Shown: in pieces, positions 1-7,087 of the stretch | Numbering within the stretch: the stretch's first letter is position 1 | Layout: each line of letters begins with the position of its first letter | From: RGIG5579 sp045597125 | GTDB lineage: Bacteria; Bacillota; Clostridia; Oscillospirales; SIG627 | NCBI GenBank assembly: GCA_045597125.1 | Contig: JAZODR010000056.1 | Span: 1 to 39,870 of the forward strand | Direction: 5' to 3' | DNA: 39,870 nucleotides | The notes under the pieces: model-generated | Told to the model about the DNA's origin: nothing | Database searches by the model: none | What the model saw: the letters and a program-made list of their open reading frames with translations, nothing else | Program-made: the position numbers and the translations under genes

Positions 1-114
1 TGCACCGTAGACGATGACTGGGCCTGCTATTGTAAACATCTTTGCGCCGAGGCCTAAAACCCAGCCCTCTGCTGCTGTCAATATAGGACACACCATTTTT
101 GCGAAATATTTACA
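1..114 (-). pseudogene. spoVAC remnant (C-terminal part only, runs off left edge)
   Basis: Read on the minus strand, positions 96 to 1 encode a peptide ending AEGWVLGLGAKMFTIAGP followed by VIVYGA. This closely matches the region AEGFVLGVGAKMFTIAGP of the intact spoVAC at 887-1324. Homology can be followed weakly to about position 105, where FAK-M corresponds to FANSM. An in-frame TAA lies at 115-117, so the first two thirds of the gene are absent. The two copies share an exact nucleotide block around 24-41 but differ at many third positions, so this is not a recent duplicate or an assembly echo. It may continue left of the window into a spoVAC end or spoVAD. It could instead be a diverged paralogue expressed from the internal ATG at 96, but that ATG has no convincing ribosome binding site. 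Confidence 0.75.
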
Positions 115-137
115 TTAAAACGGCGGTGTGGTATAAT
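109..137 (+). promoter_or_regulatory. sigma-A type promoter for the two-gene cassette
   Basis: TTTACA (109-114) and a perfect TATAAT (132-137) are separated by 17 bp. They sit just upstream of the SD and start of the following membrane-protein gene. The -35 box lies exactly at the broken edge of the spoVAC remnant. Confidence 0.75.
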
Positions 138-159
138 GAAATAAAGTGAGGTGTTGAAA

Positions 160-648
160 TTGAAAGCAAAAGCAATTTTATCAGCCATTACCGGTTTCTT
201 TTTTGGATTGATAACTTATTTCGTACTACAATACATTGAAGAACCCGATGCATTTTTATTTGCAGTTATTTGCGGTTTGCTTTTTTACCTTATGCTGTTT
301 GTGTTCCTTATAATTCACGAAAAAGTAATGAACAAAAAGTATGCTGAATTTGAAAAGAAAATTCTTTCTCCCATTTTCCATAAATCTAACGGAAACTTCA
401 AACTACATAATGGTAAAATCAAAAATGCAAACATATATTTCTGTGAAGATGGTATAGCCTTAATTTCGTTAGACGAAAAACCTTATATTATGGAAGAAAT
501 TAAGAGAAGCAACATATATAGAATCCAATGTGATGATATACATTTCAACATAAATACCAGCGATGGAAAGTTTTATATAATAACAATGCCTGATGCAAAA
601 GAAGTCTTTAGAAAACTGAAAGAAAGAGATTGGATTGTTCAAATATGA
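160..648 (+). CDS. Hypothetical membrane protein (two N-terminal helices, cytoplasmic C-terminal domain)
   Basis: Not assigned to a named family. The first ~60 residues hold two hydrophobic helices (about AILSAITGFFFGLITYFVL and FLFAVICGLLFYLMLFVFL) and a short basic loop. A soluble domain of about 100 residues rich in I, Y, F and K follows. I chose TTG at 160 because GAGGTG (147-152) is well spaced from it; a GTG at 151 would overlap that SD. The stop overlaps the next gene (ATGA), so the two are probably translated together. Both lie between the spoVAC fragment and intact spoVAC, are unrelated to sporulation as far as I can see, and have their own promoter. This suggests an inserted cassette. 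The soluble domain looks like a small membrane-tethered PH-like or sensor domain, which is speculative. Confidence 0.7.
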   Translation: MKAKAILSAITGFFFGLITYFVLQYIEEPDAFLFAVICGLLFYLMLFVFLIIHEKVMNKKYAEFEKKILSPIFHKSNGNFKLHNGKIKNANIYFCEDGIALISLDEKPYIMEEIKRSNIYRIQCDDIHFNINTSDGKFYIITMPDAKEVFRKLKERDWIVQI

Positions 649-863
649 CATATGTAGAGTTTGTGGATTTGCTTAAGGAAAACAAAATCGATACAAGCAT
701 TGTTCATTTTGAAAACTCTGTTGCGGATGGATACTATGTACTGAAAAATTATCACCGCTGGGAAGTCTTTTACCGCGAACGCGGAAAAGATTACGATTGT
801 ATTGGTTTTCCCTCTGAAAGTGATGCATTAGAATATTTGCTTAAAAAGTTATTAAAGGCTTGA
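645..863 (+). CDS. Small soluble protein, immunity-protein-like
   Basis: 72 residues from the ATG at 645, which overlaps the upstream stop as ATGA. A TTG at 630 could add five residues, but translational coupling favours 645. The protein is acidic and aromatic, with no membrane segment or signal peptide. The ending FPSESDALEYLLKKLLKA and the YxVLxxYHRWEVFYRERGK stretch resemble the short alpha/beta immunity proteins of polymorphic toxin loci. That is a general resemblance, not a family assignment. No toxin is visible nearby; the only partner is the coupled membrane protein upstream. A strong terminator begins inside its last codons. Confidence 0.65.
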   Translation: MTYVEFVDLLKENKIDTSIVHFENSVADGYYVLKNYHRWEVFYRERGKDYDCIGFPSESDALEYLLKKLLKA

Positions 864-885
864 CCGGTTTGGTCAAGCCTTTTTC
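856..885. terminator. Intrinsic terminator, probably bidirectional, between cassette and spoVAC
   Basis: AGGCTTGACC (856-865) and GGTCAAGCCT (871-880) form a perfect 10-bp stem with a 5-nt loop, followed by a T run. On the minus strand the stem starts just after the spoVAC stop and is followed by a moderately T-rich tract, so it may serve both converging genes. Confidence 0.85.
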
Positions 886-886
886 G

Positions 887-1324
887 TTAGACTAATGTGG
901 TTATCCAATAAATCAAGCCATAAACAACCGATGCTACAGTGCCATACACAATAACAGGACCTGCTATTGTAAACATCTTAGCTCCAACCCCTAAGACAAA
1001 CCCCTCTGCTTTATTATCAATGGCAGGTGAGCACATTGAATTTGCAAAACCGGTAATCGGTACGAGAGTACCTGCGCCTGCTTTTTTAGCAATTTTATCA
1101 AAAACACCAATTCCTGTTAAAAGACAAGCAAGAAAAATCAATGCAATGGAAACATATATTTTGGACACTTCTTCTTTTACGTTGAATTTTAGTAACAAAT
1201 TTAAAATGAATTGTCCTAAAGTACAGATAGCACCACCAATAAAAAATGCATAAAAGCAATTCTTAATAATTGGGGAAGGGGAGTCAAATTTTTTTACAAA
1301 TTGTGCATATTCATCTTTTTTCAT
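887..1324 (-). CDS. spoVAC: Stage V sporulation protein AC
   Basis: SpoVAC is an inner-spore-membrane component of the SpoVA channel, which moves Ca2+-dipicolinic acid into the forespore and releases it at germination. The 145-residue protein has the family signatures IIKNCFYAFFIGGAICTLGQ, TGIGVFDKIAKKAGAGTLVP, ITGFANSM and VLGVGAKMFTIAGPVIVYG, and four to five hydrophobic segments. The ATG at 1324 is preceded by AAGGAA at good spacing; an upstream in-frame ATG at 1375 lacks such a site and would add an atypical extension. The gene is usually the first of spoVAC-spoVAD-spoVAE. Here it ends in a terminator with no spoVAD or spoVAE after it, only the inserted cassette and then a second spoVAC fragment. 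I could not place a convincing forespore promoter. Confidence 0.93.
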   Translation of the reverse strand: MKKDEYAQFVKKFDSPSPIIKNCFYAFFIGGAICTLGQFILNLLLKFNVKEEVSKIYVSIALIFLACLLTGIGVFDKIAKKAGAGTLVPITGFANSMCSPAIDNKAEGFVLGVGAKMFTIAGPVIVYGTVASVVYGLIYWITTLV

Positions 1325-1597
1325 TTTTAATTCCTTATCTTGACGAAAACTTGGCAATCGTGTAAAATTACTCAAAATAGGGGAGAATTATATAGTGATT
1401 TATCCTTGTGGAAACTCGAAGCATAGTAGATGCATTTTTTTTGCTCAATATGAAAAATGCTATTTTGTATATGGTGCCCGAATTTGCAGACTCCATCCTC
1501 TCGATGGATACAATCTTTTCTGCATATTTTTTGATAATACATTTTTTCACCTCGAAAGTATTTTGTACATTTTTTTTAAAAATATTAGGAGAATGTA

Positions 1598-2392
1598 ATG
1601 CATATACGTGTTGCTAAGAAAACGGATTTTGAACAAATTAAAGAGTTGTGGATCAATTGTTTCGGAGATCCGTGCGAATACATTGATTTTTATTTAAACG
1701 AGAGATTTTCTTCTGCATATTGTGCGATACTTGAGGATAAGGGAACCGTGGTTGGAATGATTCATCTGATACCTTGCATCATTTATCCCGATCAAAAAGC
1801 ATTGTATTGGTATGCTGCCGGAATTCATAGCTCCAGAAGAAATGAAGGCTTGTTTCGGATGATGACAGAAACGGTAAAACAAAAAATTAATGATGCAGGA
1901 TATAAAAATATTTGCGTACCGGCTCCCGGTCTGGAGAAATTCTATCGGTCCATCGGTTTTTCTTTTGCGTATACTGTTTCGGATGAATTTTTCTATTTCA
2001 ATCAAGTAACTGCAAAAACTGAGGATTTAAGCATATATCAAGCAAAAGCCAAGGATTTTATACAAGCAGAGAACAATATAGGGGATACTATTTGGAATGA
2101 ATCTGCTCTGCAATATGCAATAAAAGAAAACCTTTTTTGCGCCGGCAAAGCTCTACAAATAGAAATCAACTCTGAAAAATTACATTGTTTTGCAATAAAA
2201 AAAGAAAATGGATTTCTAATTGATTACCATAATATAACAAGGTCGGATTTTTTAAAAATAAAAAAATATTTATTCACTTATTTGAATTGCGATCAATTAA
2301 TTTTCAGAACAAGTGGTGATGAGAAAATTTTAGGACTTTCAGATTCAAAGCTTGTAAATTATAAATCTCGAATCTCAATGATCCTCGCATAG
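1598..2392 (+). CDS. GNAT-family N-acetyltransferase
   Basis: 264 residues with the N-terminal GNAT beta-alpha start MHIRVAKKTDFEQIKELW, a core strand GTVVGMIHLIP, and the acetyl-CoA loop region YAAGIHSSRRNEGLFRMMTE. The stretch APGLEKFYRSIGFSFAYTVSDEFF matches the usual GNAT motif B (Y..GF). A second half of about 120 residues, poorly conserved, resembles the C-terminal domain of two-domain clostridial acetyltransferases. The substrate is unknown. AGGAG lies about 6 nt before the ATG, and an overlapping ATG 6 nt upstream is out of frame and stops at once. It is monocistronic and followed by a strong bidirectional terminator. Confidence 0.85.
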   Translation: MHIRVAKKTDFEQIKELWINCFGDPCEYIDFYLNERFSSAYCAILEDKGTVVGMIHLIPCIIYPDQKALYWYAAGIHSSRRNEGLFRMMTETVKQKINDAGYKNICVPAPGLEKFYRSIGFSFAYTVSDEFFYFNQVTAKTEDLSIYQAKAKDFIQAENNIGDTIWNESALQYAIKENLFCAGKALQIEINSEKLHCFAIKKENGFLIDYHNITRSDFLKIKKYLFTYLNCDQLIFRTSGDEKILGLSDSKLVNYKSRISMILA

Positions 2393-2415
2393 GGAGGTTT
2401 TTTACCGCCTTATAT

Positions 2416-2456
2416 AACTATACAAAATGTAAATTTTGTATAGTTAAGGGAAGTAA
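2416..2456. repeat. Palindrome with an inverted partial copy at 2814-2836
   Basis: AACTATACAAAA (2416-2427), a 6-nt loop and TTTTGTATAGTT (2434-2445) form a perfect 12-bp stem, followed by AAGGGAAGTAA. The segment 2431-2456 recurs in inverted orientation at 2814-2836: 15 identical bases, a 3-base gap, then GGAAGTAA. It lies upstream of a separate terminator and has no T run of its own. Confidence 0.7.
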
Positions 2457-2497
2457 AAAAATAGAAACTCAAGAAAAAATGAGTTTCTATTTTTTTA
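2454..2497. terminator. Bidirectional intrinsic terminator
   Basis: ATAGAAACTCA (2461-2471) pairs with TGAGTTTCTAT (2480-2490). A run of A precedes it and a run of T follows. It therefore ends both the plus-strand acetyltransferase and the minus-strand operon whose last stop codon is at 2498-2500. Confidence 0.9.
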
Positions 2498-2809
2498 TTA
2501 TTTTAAAAGCAAAAGTGCTTCATTAGAAAGCAAAAGATCAGTACATCTTTTATATATTTTGCTATCTTTTACTGATATGTATTCAGGGATTGTACTGACA
2601 GAAAAAGCTTTTACAATTTCCGGTTCATCATCTACATTAATAAGATATAAATGAAAAGATTTTCCAATCAAAGCGTTCAATTCATTCATTGTATGAATAC
2701 CAAGAATGGACGCAGGATCATTCTTTTTGTAGAAGAATAAGATCAAATCTTTCCCACTGCAAATGATTTTGTCAAATTCTGCCCTTTCCAGATGCATGAT
2801 TTCTTGCAT
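2498..2809 (-). CDS. Thioredoxin-fold protein lacking the CXXC motif
   Basis: 103 residues with a thioredoxin-like layout. The strand LILFFYKK is followed by the position where thioredoxins carry CGPC, here NDPA. Then come strand FHLYLINVDDEPEIVKAFSV, the cis-proline motif STIPEYISVKD and a final helix. Both redox cysteines are missing, so it is probably not an oxidoreductase and may bind a protein or act as a scaffold. It is the last gene of the minus operon, 26 nt after the U32 gene, with GGAAG as SD. That SD and leader are the part copied in the inverted repeat at 2431-2456. The fold assignment comes from motif order only. Confidence 0.7.
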   Translation of the reverse strand: MQEIMHLERAEFDKIICSGKDLILFFYKKNDPASILGIHTMNELNALIGKSFHLYLINVDDEPEIVKAFSVSTIPEYISVKDSKIYKRCTDLLLSNEALLLLK

Positions 2810-2813
2810 AATA

Positions 2814-2836
2814 TTACTTCCAACTATACAAAATTT
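2814..2836. repeat. Inverted copy of the 2431-2456 sequence in a gene leader
   Basis: On the minus strand this reads AAATTTTGTATAGTT then GGAAGTAA. It is identical to the plus-strand sequence at 2431-2456 except for three bases missing between the two blocks. It forms the intergenic leader and SD of the thioredoxin-fold gene and abuts the U32 stop codon. Confidence 0.7.
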
Positions 2837-4059
2837 TATTTGCGAATTAAATCACCTGTATGTAATTCTACATTTGTCTTAATGTAAAAAATTTGTTGTG
2901 GGTGCGGACATGAATCAATCGGGTGCATTTTTTCGTCGTACATTTCAGTGAACTCAAAAGGTTGTCCGCATTTTCCCGGTGTAATAAATTCACACGAATC
3001 TCCCAAAGAAAACTTATTTTTCTGCCTACATTTTGCAAGACCGGTATTAGGATCATATTCAATTACCGTGCAAAGATAAGACTTTTCGCCGATATAGCCG
3101 GTATCAGGTGCAATTTGAGAATTCAGCATTTCTTTGTCAAAATAATAACCGGTACAATACTCTCGATGAGATACAGAGTCAAGCTCTCTTAATAGCGGTT
3201 CAAAATTTATTTCATCGTGCATATGATCCAGAGCGATTCGGTAAGCATTGGTTGAAAGTGCAGTGTAATATGCGCTTTTCATTCTACCTTCAATTTTAAA
3301 ACTGGAAACTCCGGCTTGAGTTAACTCTCTTAAATGCTCGATCATACACAAATCCTTAGATCCAAACAAATAACTTCCCTCGGGATAAACTTCGCAAGTT
3401 AATATTTCATTCGGTCGTTTTTCCTCATAGAATCGGTATTGCCAGCGGCAAGGCTGAGTGCACTCTCCCCTATTTGCATCTCTGCCCGTATAATATTCGG
3501 AAAGCATACAACGACCAGAAAATGATACGCACATTGAACCGTGAACGAATGCCTCAAGTTCTAGATTCGCAGGAATATTTTCACGAATGGAAACGATTTC
3601 AGAAAGTGAAAGCTCACGAGCTAAAACAACGCGAGAAGCACCCATTTCATACCACACTTTGCAGCTTTCCGCATTAACAGTTGCCGCTTGAGTGGAAATG
3701 TGAATGGGTATTTGAGGAATTCGCTTGCGACAAAGAGAAAAAACGCCCAAATCCGCTACAATAATCGCATCCGGACAAACATTTTGAAGTTCTTCCAAAT
3801 ATGCTTCAAGTTCATGCAATTCATACTGCCGCGGCAAAACATTTAAGGTGACATAAACCTTTTTACCATGACTGTGCGCAAAATCAACTGCTTTTTTCAT
3901 CACATCTGCTGAAAAATTATCAGCAGCGGCCCGCATTCCAAAGCGTACTCCTCCCAGATAAACTGCATCAGCCCCAAAGCGAAAGGCCGCTTCCATTTTT
4001 TCTAAATTTCCCGCCGGAGATAAAAGCTCCGGCATAGGAATCTGTTTCATATCAGTCAT
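2836..4059 (-). CDS. trhP: Peptidase U32-family protein, probable tRNA U34 hydroxylation factor (TrhP/YrrO type)
   Basis: 407 residues starting with the U32 signature PELLSPAGNLEKMEAAFRFG and ADAVYLGG. The central LEAFVHGSMCVSFSGRCMLS and GECTQPCRWQYR hold the four conserved cysteines. These family members act in prephenate-dependent 5-hydroxyuridine formation at tRNA position 34 rather than as proteases (TrhP in Bacillus and E. coli). The last ~90 residues (GLAKCRQKNKFSLGDSCEF) are the U32 C-terminal barrel. The gene overlaps the upstream aminopeptidase by ATGA and has no clear SD, so it is probably translationally coupled. Which U32 paralogue it is (YrrN or YrrO type) cannot be settled by eye; the symbol is provisional. 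Confidence 0.88.
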   Translation of the reverse strand: MTDMKQIPMPELLSPAGNLEKMEAAFRFGADAVYLGGVRFGMRAAADNFSADVMKKAVDFAHSHGKKVYVTLNVLPRQYELHELEAYLEELQNVCPDAIIVADLGVFSLCRKRIPQIPIHISTQAATVNAESCKVWYEMGASRVVLARELSLSEIVSIRENIPANLELEAFVHGSMCVSFSGRCMLSEYYTGRDANRGECTQPCRWQYRFYEEKRPNEILTCEVYPEGSYLFGSKDLCMIEHLRELTQAGVSSFKIEGRMKSAYYTALSTNAYRIALDHMHDEINFEPLLRELDSVSHREYCTGYYFDKEMLNSQIAPDTGYIGEKSYLCTVIEYDPNTGLAKCRQKNKFSLGDSCEFITPGKCGQPFEFTEMYDEKMHPIDSCPHPQQIFYIKTNVELHTGDLIRK

Positions 4060-5429
4060 TTTCTACCAAAGAATGCCAGGCAAGCTTCATAGGTGCTATA
4101 AACGTCAAGCTTAGAAACAACTTCATAAGGTGCATGCATAGAAAGCACGGGAACACCCAAATCAACAACATCAATATTCAGTTTCGCAATATACTGTGCA
4201 ACGGTTCCGCCACCACCTTGATCTACCTTACCAAGCTCACCAATCTGCCAAACGATGCCGTTTTCATTGAGCAATCTGCGAATTTTACCCATAAACTCTG
4301 CAGATGCATCGCTTGTTCCGCTCTTGCCGCGTGCACCGGTATATTTGGTAATGATGGTTCCGTGGTTCAAAATTGAACTGTTCTGCTTTTCGTAAACCTC
4401 AGGGAAAATCGGGTCATAGCATGCATTTACATCAGCTGAAAGGCACCAAGAATTTGCAAGAGCTTGACGAGCGTTTTGTTTACCGCAAAGCTCAAGCAGA
4501 AAGTCATAAAGAAAATTGGTATTTAAGCCAGTGTTGCCGCTGCTTCCGATTTCCTCTTTATCGGCTAAAACCAAGACAGAAGTATATTCAGGCCTTCCTA
4601 TCTCAAAAAAAGCCATTAATGATGGATAAGCGCAAACTCTATCATCGTGTGCATAAGAAGCAATCAAATTGCGGTCAAACCCAACGTCTCTTGCTTTCAT
4701 TGCGGGAACGAGCATCAATTCTGCCGAAATAAAATCTTCCTCGGTCATTCCGTATTTTTCATTCAAAAAACGAAGTACATTAAGCTTTACTGCTTCCTTG
4801 ACCTCTTCATCGCTATCAATCGGCAAAGAGCCTACAATCACTGCAAGGTTTTCGCCGGGTGTCAATTCACCGGCAACACGCTTCATCTGGTCCTGAGCAA
4901 GATGGGGCAAAAGATCTGTGATATAAAAGATAGGGTCATTTTCGTCTTCTCCAATGCAGATATCAACTTTTGCTCCGTTCGCTAAGATAACCACACCGTG
5001 AAGAGCAAGGGGAACTGTAGGCCATTGATACTTTTTAATACCACCATAATAATGGGTCTTTAGATATGCAATTGCTTCCTTTTCGCAGAGAGGATTTGGT
5101 TTTAAATCAATTCTGGGAGAATCAATATGAGAGGCAATAATTCCAAAACCATTTGTTATATCTTTCTCACCAATAATAGAAAGAATCATTGCTTTGTCAC
5201 GATTCACAAAATAAACTCGATCACCGGCTGCATAAGTCTTTCCGTATTCAAGGGGCATAAAACCGTTTTTCTCGGCGAGATTCTTAGCAAATGCCACAAC
5301 TTCCCGCTCAGTTTTTGCAGCATTTAAAAAATCTTTGTAACCCTCGGCAAAGACAAATGCTTGTTCCCTCTTTTTTTCATCAAACTCCTTAGCGGCATTC
5401 TTAGTAGCAAAACAAAGTTTTTCATTCAT
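4056..5429 (-). CDS. M18-family zinc aminopeptidase
   Basis: 457 residues, close to the usual M18 length. Motifs in order are GIIASHIDSPRIDLKPNP (first metal His/Asp), a long insertion with the HYYGGIKKYQW segment, SYAHDDRVCAYPSL (bridging Asp), LADKEEIGSSGNTG (catalytic Glu pair) and VLSMHAPYEVVSKLD (last metal His). It is a cytosolic dinuclear-metal aminopeptidase that trims N-terminal residues from peptides. The ATG at 5429 has AAAGGAG about 9 nt upstream; the TTG just before it, at 5432, is an equally spaced alternative. The SD lies inside the end of coaE and the stop overlaps the U32 start, so it is a middle gene of the operon. It complements the M42 genes 7 kb away in peptide turnover (inference). 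Confidence 0.93.
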   Translation of the reverse strand: MNEKLCFATKNAAKEFDEKKREQAFVFAEGYKDFLNAAKTEREVVAFAKNLAEKNGFMPLEYGKTYAAGDRVYFVNRDKAMILSIIGEKDITNGFGIIASHIDSPRIDLKPNPLCEKEAIAYLKTHYYGGIKKYQWPTVPLALHGVVILANGAKVDICIGEDENDPIFYITDLLPHLAQDQMKRVAGELTPGENLAVIVGSLPIDSDEEVKEAVKLNVLRFLNEKYGMTEEDFISAELMLVPAMKARDVGFDRNLIASYAHDDRVCAYPSLMAFFEIGRPEYTSVLVLADKEEIGSSGNTGLNTNFLYDFLLELCGKQNARQALANSWCLSADVNACYDPIFPEVYEKQNSSILNHGTIITKYTGARGKSGTSDASAEFMGKIRRLLNENGIVWQIGELGKVDQGGGGTVAQYIAKLNIDVVDLGVPVLSMHAPYEVVSKLDVYSTYEACLAFFGRK

Positions 5430-5433
5430 CAAT

Positions 5434-6036
5434 TTATTCTCCTTTCGCAGTTAAAATTGTATTTAACAGTTTTTCACATTGCAATTTTAATTCTTCATAA
5501 GTCCCATTGTTTTCAATCACAAAATCGCAACGCTCTCTCAGCATCTCATTGGATATTTGATTGTCAATTCTCTTTTTAGCAATGTCTGGATTAATTCCAT
5601 CACGACGAGAAATACGCTGTAATTGGAGATTTAAATCTGAAATGACAGCAATAATAACATCGCATCGATTGTCCAAACCGGCCTCAAAGAGCATAGGGGC
5701 ATCAATCACACAGGCGGAAAAGCCCTTCTTAGAAAAGCGCTCAATTTGTTTTGTTAATTCGTTCATTACATGGCGGTGAGAAATTTTGTTTAAAAGTTTG
5801 AGTTTTTCACTATCAGAAAAAACAATATTTCCTAGTTTCTTTCGATCTAAAGTTCCACCTTCGATCAAATCTGTTCCAAAATTTTCCCCAATCTCATATA
5901 AGCAGTCGGAAGCGGTTTCCACAAGCTTGTGGTAAATTTCATCGCAATCCAAAACGGAAATGCCGTTTTCAGAAAAAAAGCGACAAACCATACTTTTTCC
6001 GGAACCGCTGGAACCGCAAATTCCAATGATTTTCAT
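5434..6036 (-). CDS. coaE: Dephospho-CoA kinase
   Basis: CoaE phosphorylates dephospho-CoA at the ribose 3' hydroxyl, the last step of CoA synthesis. The 200-residue protein begins MKIIGICGSSGSGKS with a P-loop at residues 8-15. It continues with LDCDEIYHKL (substrate region), GTLDRKKLGNIVF, VIDAPMLFEAGLD and QRISRRDG (lid). The reading frame is open for another 68 codons upstream, but those overlap the Sua5 gene. The ATG at 6036 is preceded by GAGGTG and lies 1 nt after the Sua5 stop. The length is standard. Confidence 0.95.
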   Translation of the reverse strand: MKIIGICGSSGSGKSMVCRFFSENGISVLDCDEIYHKLVETASDCLYEIGENFGTDLIEGGTLDRKKLGNIVFSDSEKLKLLNKISHRHVMNELTKQIERFSKKGFSACVIDAPMLFEAGLDNRCDVIIAVISDLNLQLQRISRRDGINPDIAKKRIDNQISNEMLRERCDFVIENNGTYEELKLQCEKLLNTILTAKGE

Positions 6037-6037
6037 A

Positions 6038-7087
6038 TTACACCTCAATACAGTTAAAGGCGCAAGCGCGCAAAAGACGGTTTGATATTGCCAGGCCCAA
6101 TTCGTCTCGTGAGGTTTCTCTTGAATAAATATGTGGCACCGAAATAGAATCAAATTTGCGTAATGCATCAAAAAGACCTGATGCCTGAGAAAGAAGGTTT
6201 GTCTTAGAACCAAAGCAAATAATATTTTTATCAAATCCAAAGCCTTTTAAGAAAGAAATATCTTCATCAAAGCAAAGAATACCACAACCTTCGGAAAGCT
6301 TTTTACGGAAAAATTCCAAAACATTTTGATCTTCACCAAAAACCATTGTAACAGGTGATTTTGGCGCATAATGCCGATATTTCATACCGGGTGATTCGGC
6401 TCTTTTGCCTTGTTCCAAAGCGGATAATACAGCCGGAGAGACAATCACATTTTCGGTAACCTGTTGTAAGTCCTCAAAGGTTACAAATCCGGGGCGAAGC
6501 AAATGGATCTCATCGCCTTTCAAGGAAATAACAGTAGATTCCAAACCAACTTCAGAATCACCGCCATCCAGAATCATAGGAATTCTTCCATCCATATCTT
6601 CAATGACGTGAAGCGCGGCAGTTGGACTTGGTCGCCCGGAAAGATTCGCAGAGGGAGCGGCAATGGGACAGCCGGAAACGCGAATTAATGAACGAGCGAT
6701 TGGGTGAGAAGGACACCGAAGGGCAACCGTATTAAGACCGACTGTCACGGAATCCGATATCGTATCTTTTTTTGGTAAAATAACGGTCAAAGGTCCGGGC
6801 ATAAAACGATGAGCCAACTCTTCAAGAAAAGGCTGATTTTCTGTGTGTGCGTATAATGAAAAATCAGCGGGAGAAAGCACATGAACAATCAAAGGATTGT
6901 CGTGTGGACGCATTTTTGCAGTAAAAATAGCGTCGCAGGCAGCACAGTCAAGAGCATTTGCCCCCAAACCGTAAACCGTTTCGGTTGGAAAAGCAACAAG
7001 ACTTCCCGCTTGTATCAGTTTTCCGGCCTCAAAAAGTTCTTCGTCCGAAAAATCATTTGGGTTAAGCTTTACAACTTTTGTTGTCAC
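6038..7087 (-). CDS. L-threonylcarbamoyladenylate synthase (Sua5 type)
   Basis: The enzyme makes threonylcarbamoyl-AMP from Thr, bicarbonate and ATP for tRNA t6A37 synthesis. The YrdC domain spans about residues 15-205, with SLVAFPTETVYGLGANA, KMRPHDNPLIVH, GPLTVILP and APSANLSGRPSPT. A linker with SPGMKYRHYAPKSPV and a Sua5 C-terminal domain (about 245-349) follow, so this is the long Sua5 form rather than short TsaC. The start is GTG at 7087, overlapping the prfA stop as GTGA, with only a weak SD. Pairing with prfA and coaE is common in Firmicutes. Confidence 0.93.
   Translation of the reverse strand: MTTKVVKLNPNDFSDEELFEAGKLIQAGSLVAFPTETVYGLGANALDCAACDAIFTAKMRPHDNPLIVHVLSPADFSLYAHTENQPFLEELAHRFMPGPLTVILPKKDTISDSVTVGLNTVALRCPSHPIARSLIRVSGCPIAAPSANLSGRPSPTAALHVIEDMDGRIPMILDGGDSEVGLESTVISLKGDEIHLLRPGFVTFEDLQQVTENVIVSPAVLSALEQGKRAESPGMKYRHYAPKSPVTMVFGEDQNVLEFFRKKLSEGCGILCFDEDISFLKGFGFDKNIICFGSKTNLLSQASGLFDALRKFDSISVPHIYSRETSRDELGLAISNRLLRACAFNCIEV

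Noticed and set aside
939..1253. 104-codon open frame on the plus strand
   Set aside because: It is the antisense shadow of spoVAC, whose family motifs are clear; no SD or family match.
1325..1597. Small minus-strand frame at 1368-1550 with a GAGGTG-like SD, and two short plus-strand frames
   Set aside because: The SD is good, but the 60-residue product matches nothing and the plus frames look like AT-rich chance. I treat the stretch as the divergent regulatory region between spoVAC and the acetyltransferase; no clear promoter was placed.
2416..2836. MITE or IS remnant bounded by inverted repeats
   Set aside because: No target-site duplication and no transposase; the enclosed DNA is a gene in frame with the operon order. 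Kept only as a repeat observation.
6037..6240. N-terminal extension of the coaE frame
   Set aside because: It lies wholly inside the Sua5 gene and precedes the P-loop start expected for CoaE; the ATG at 6036 has an SD.
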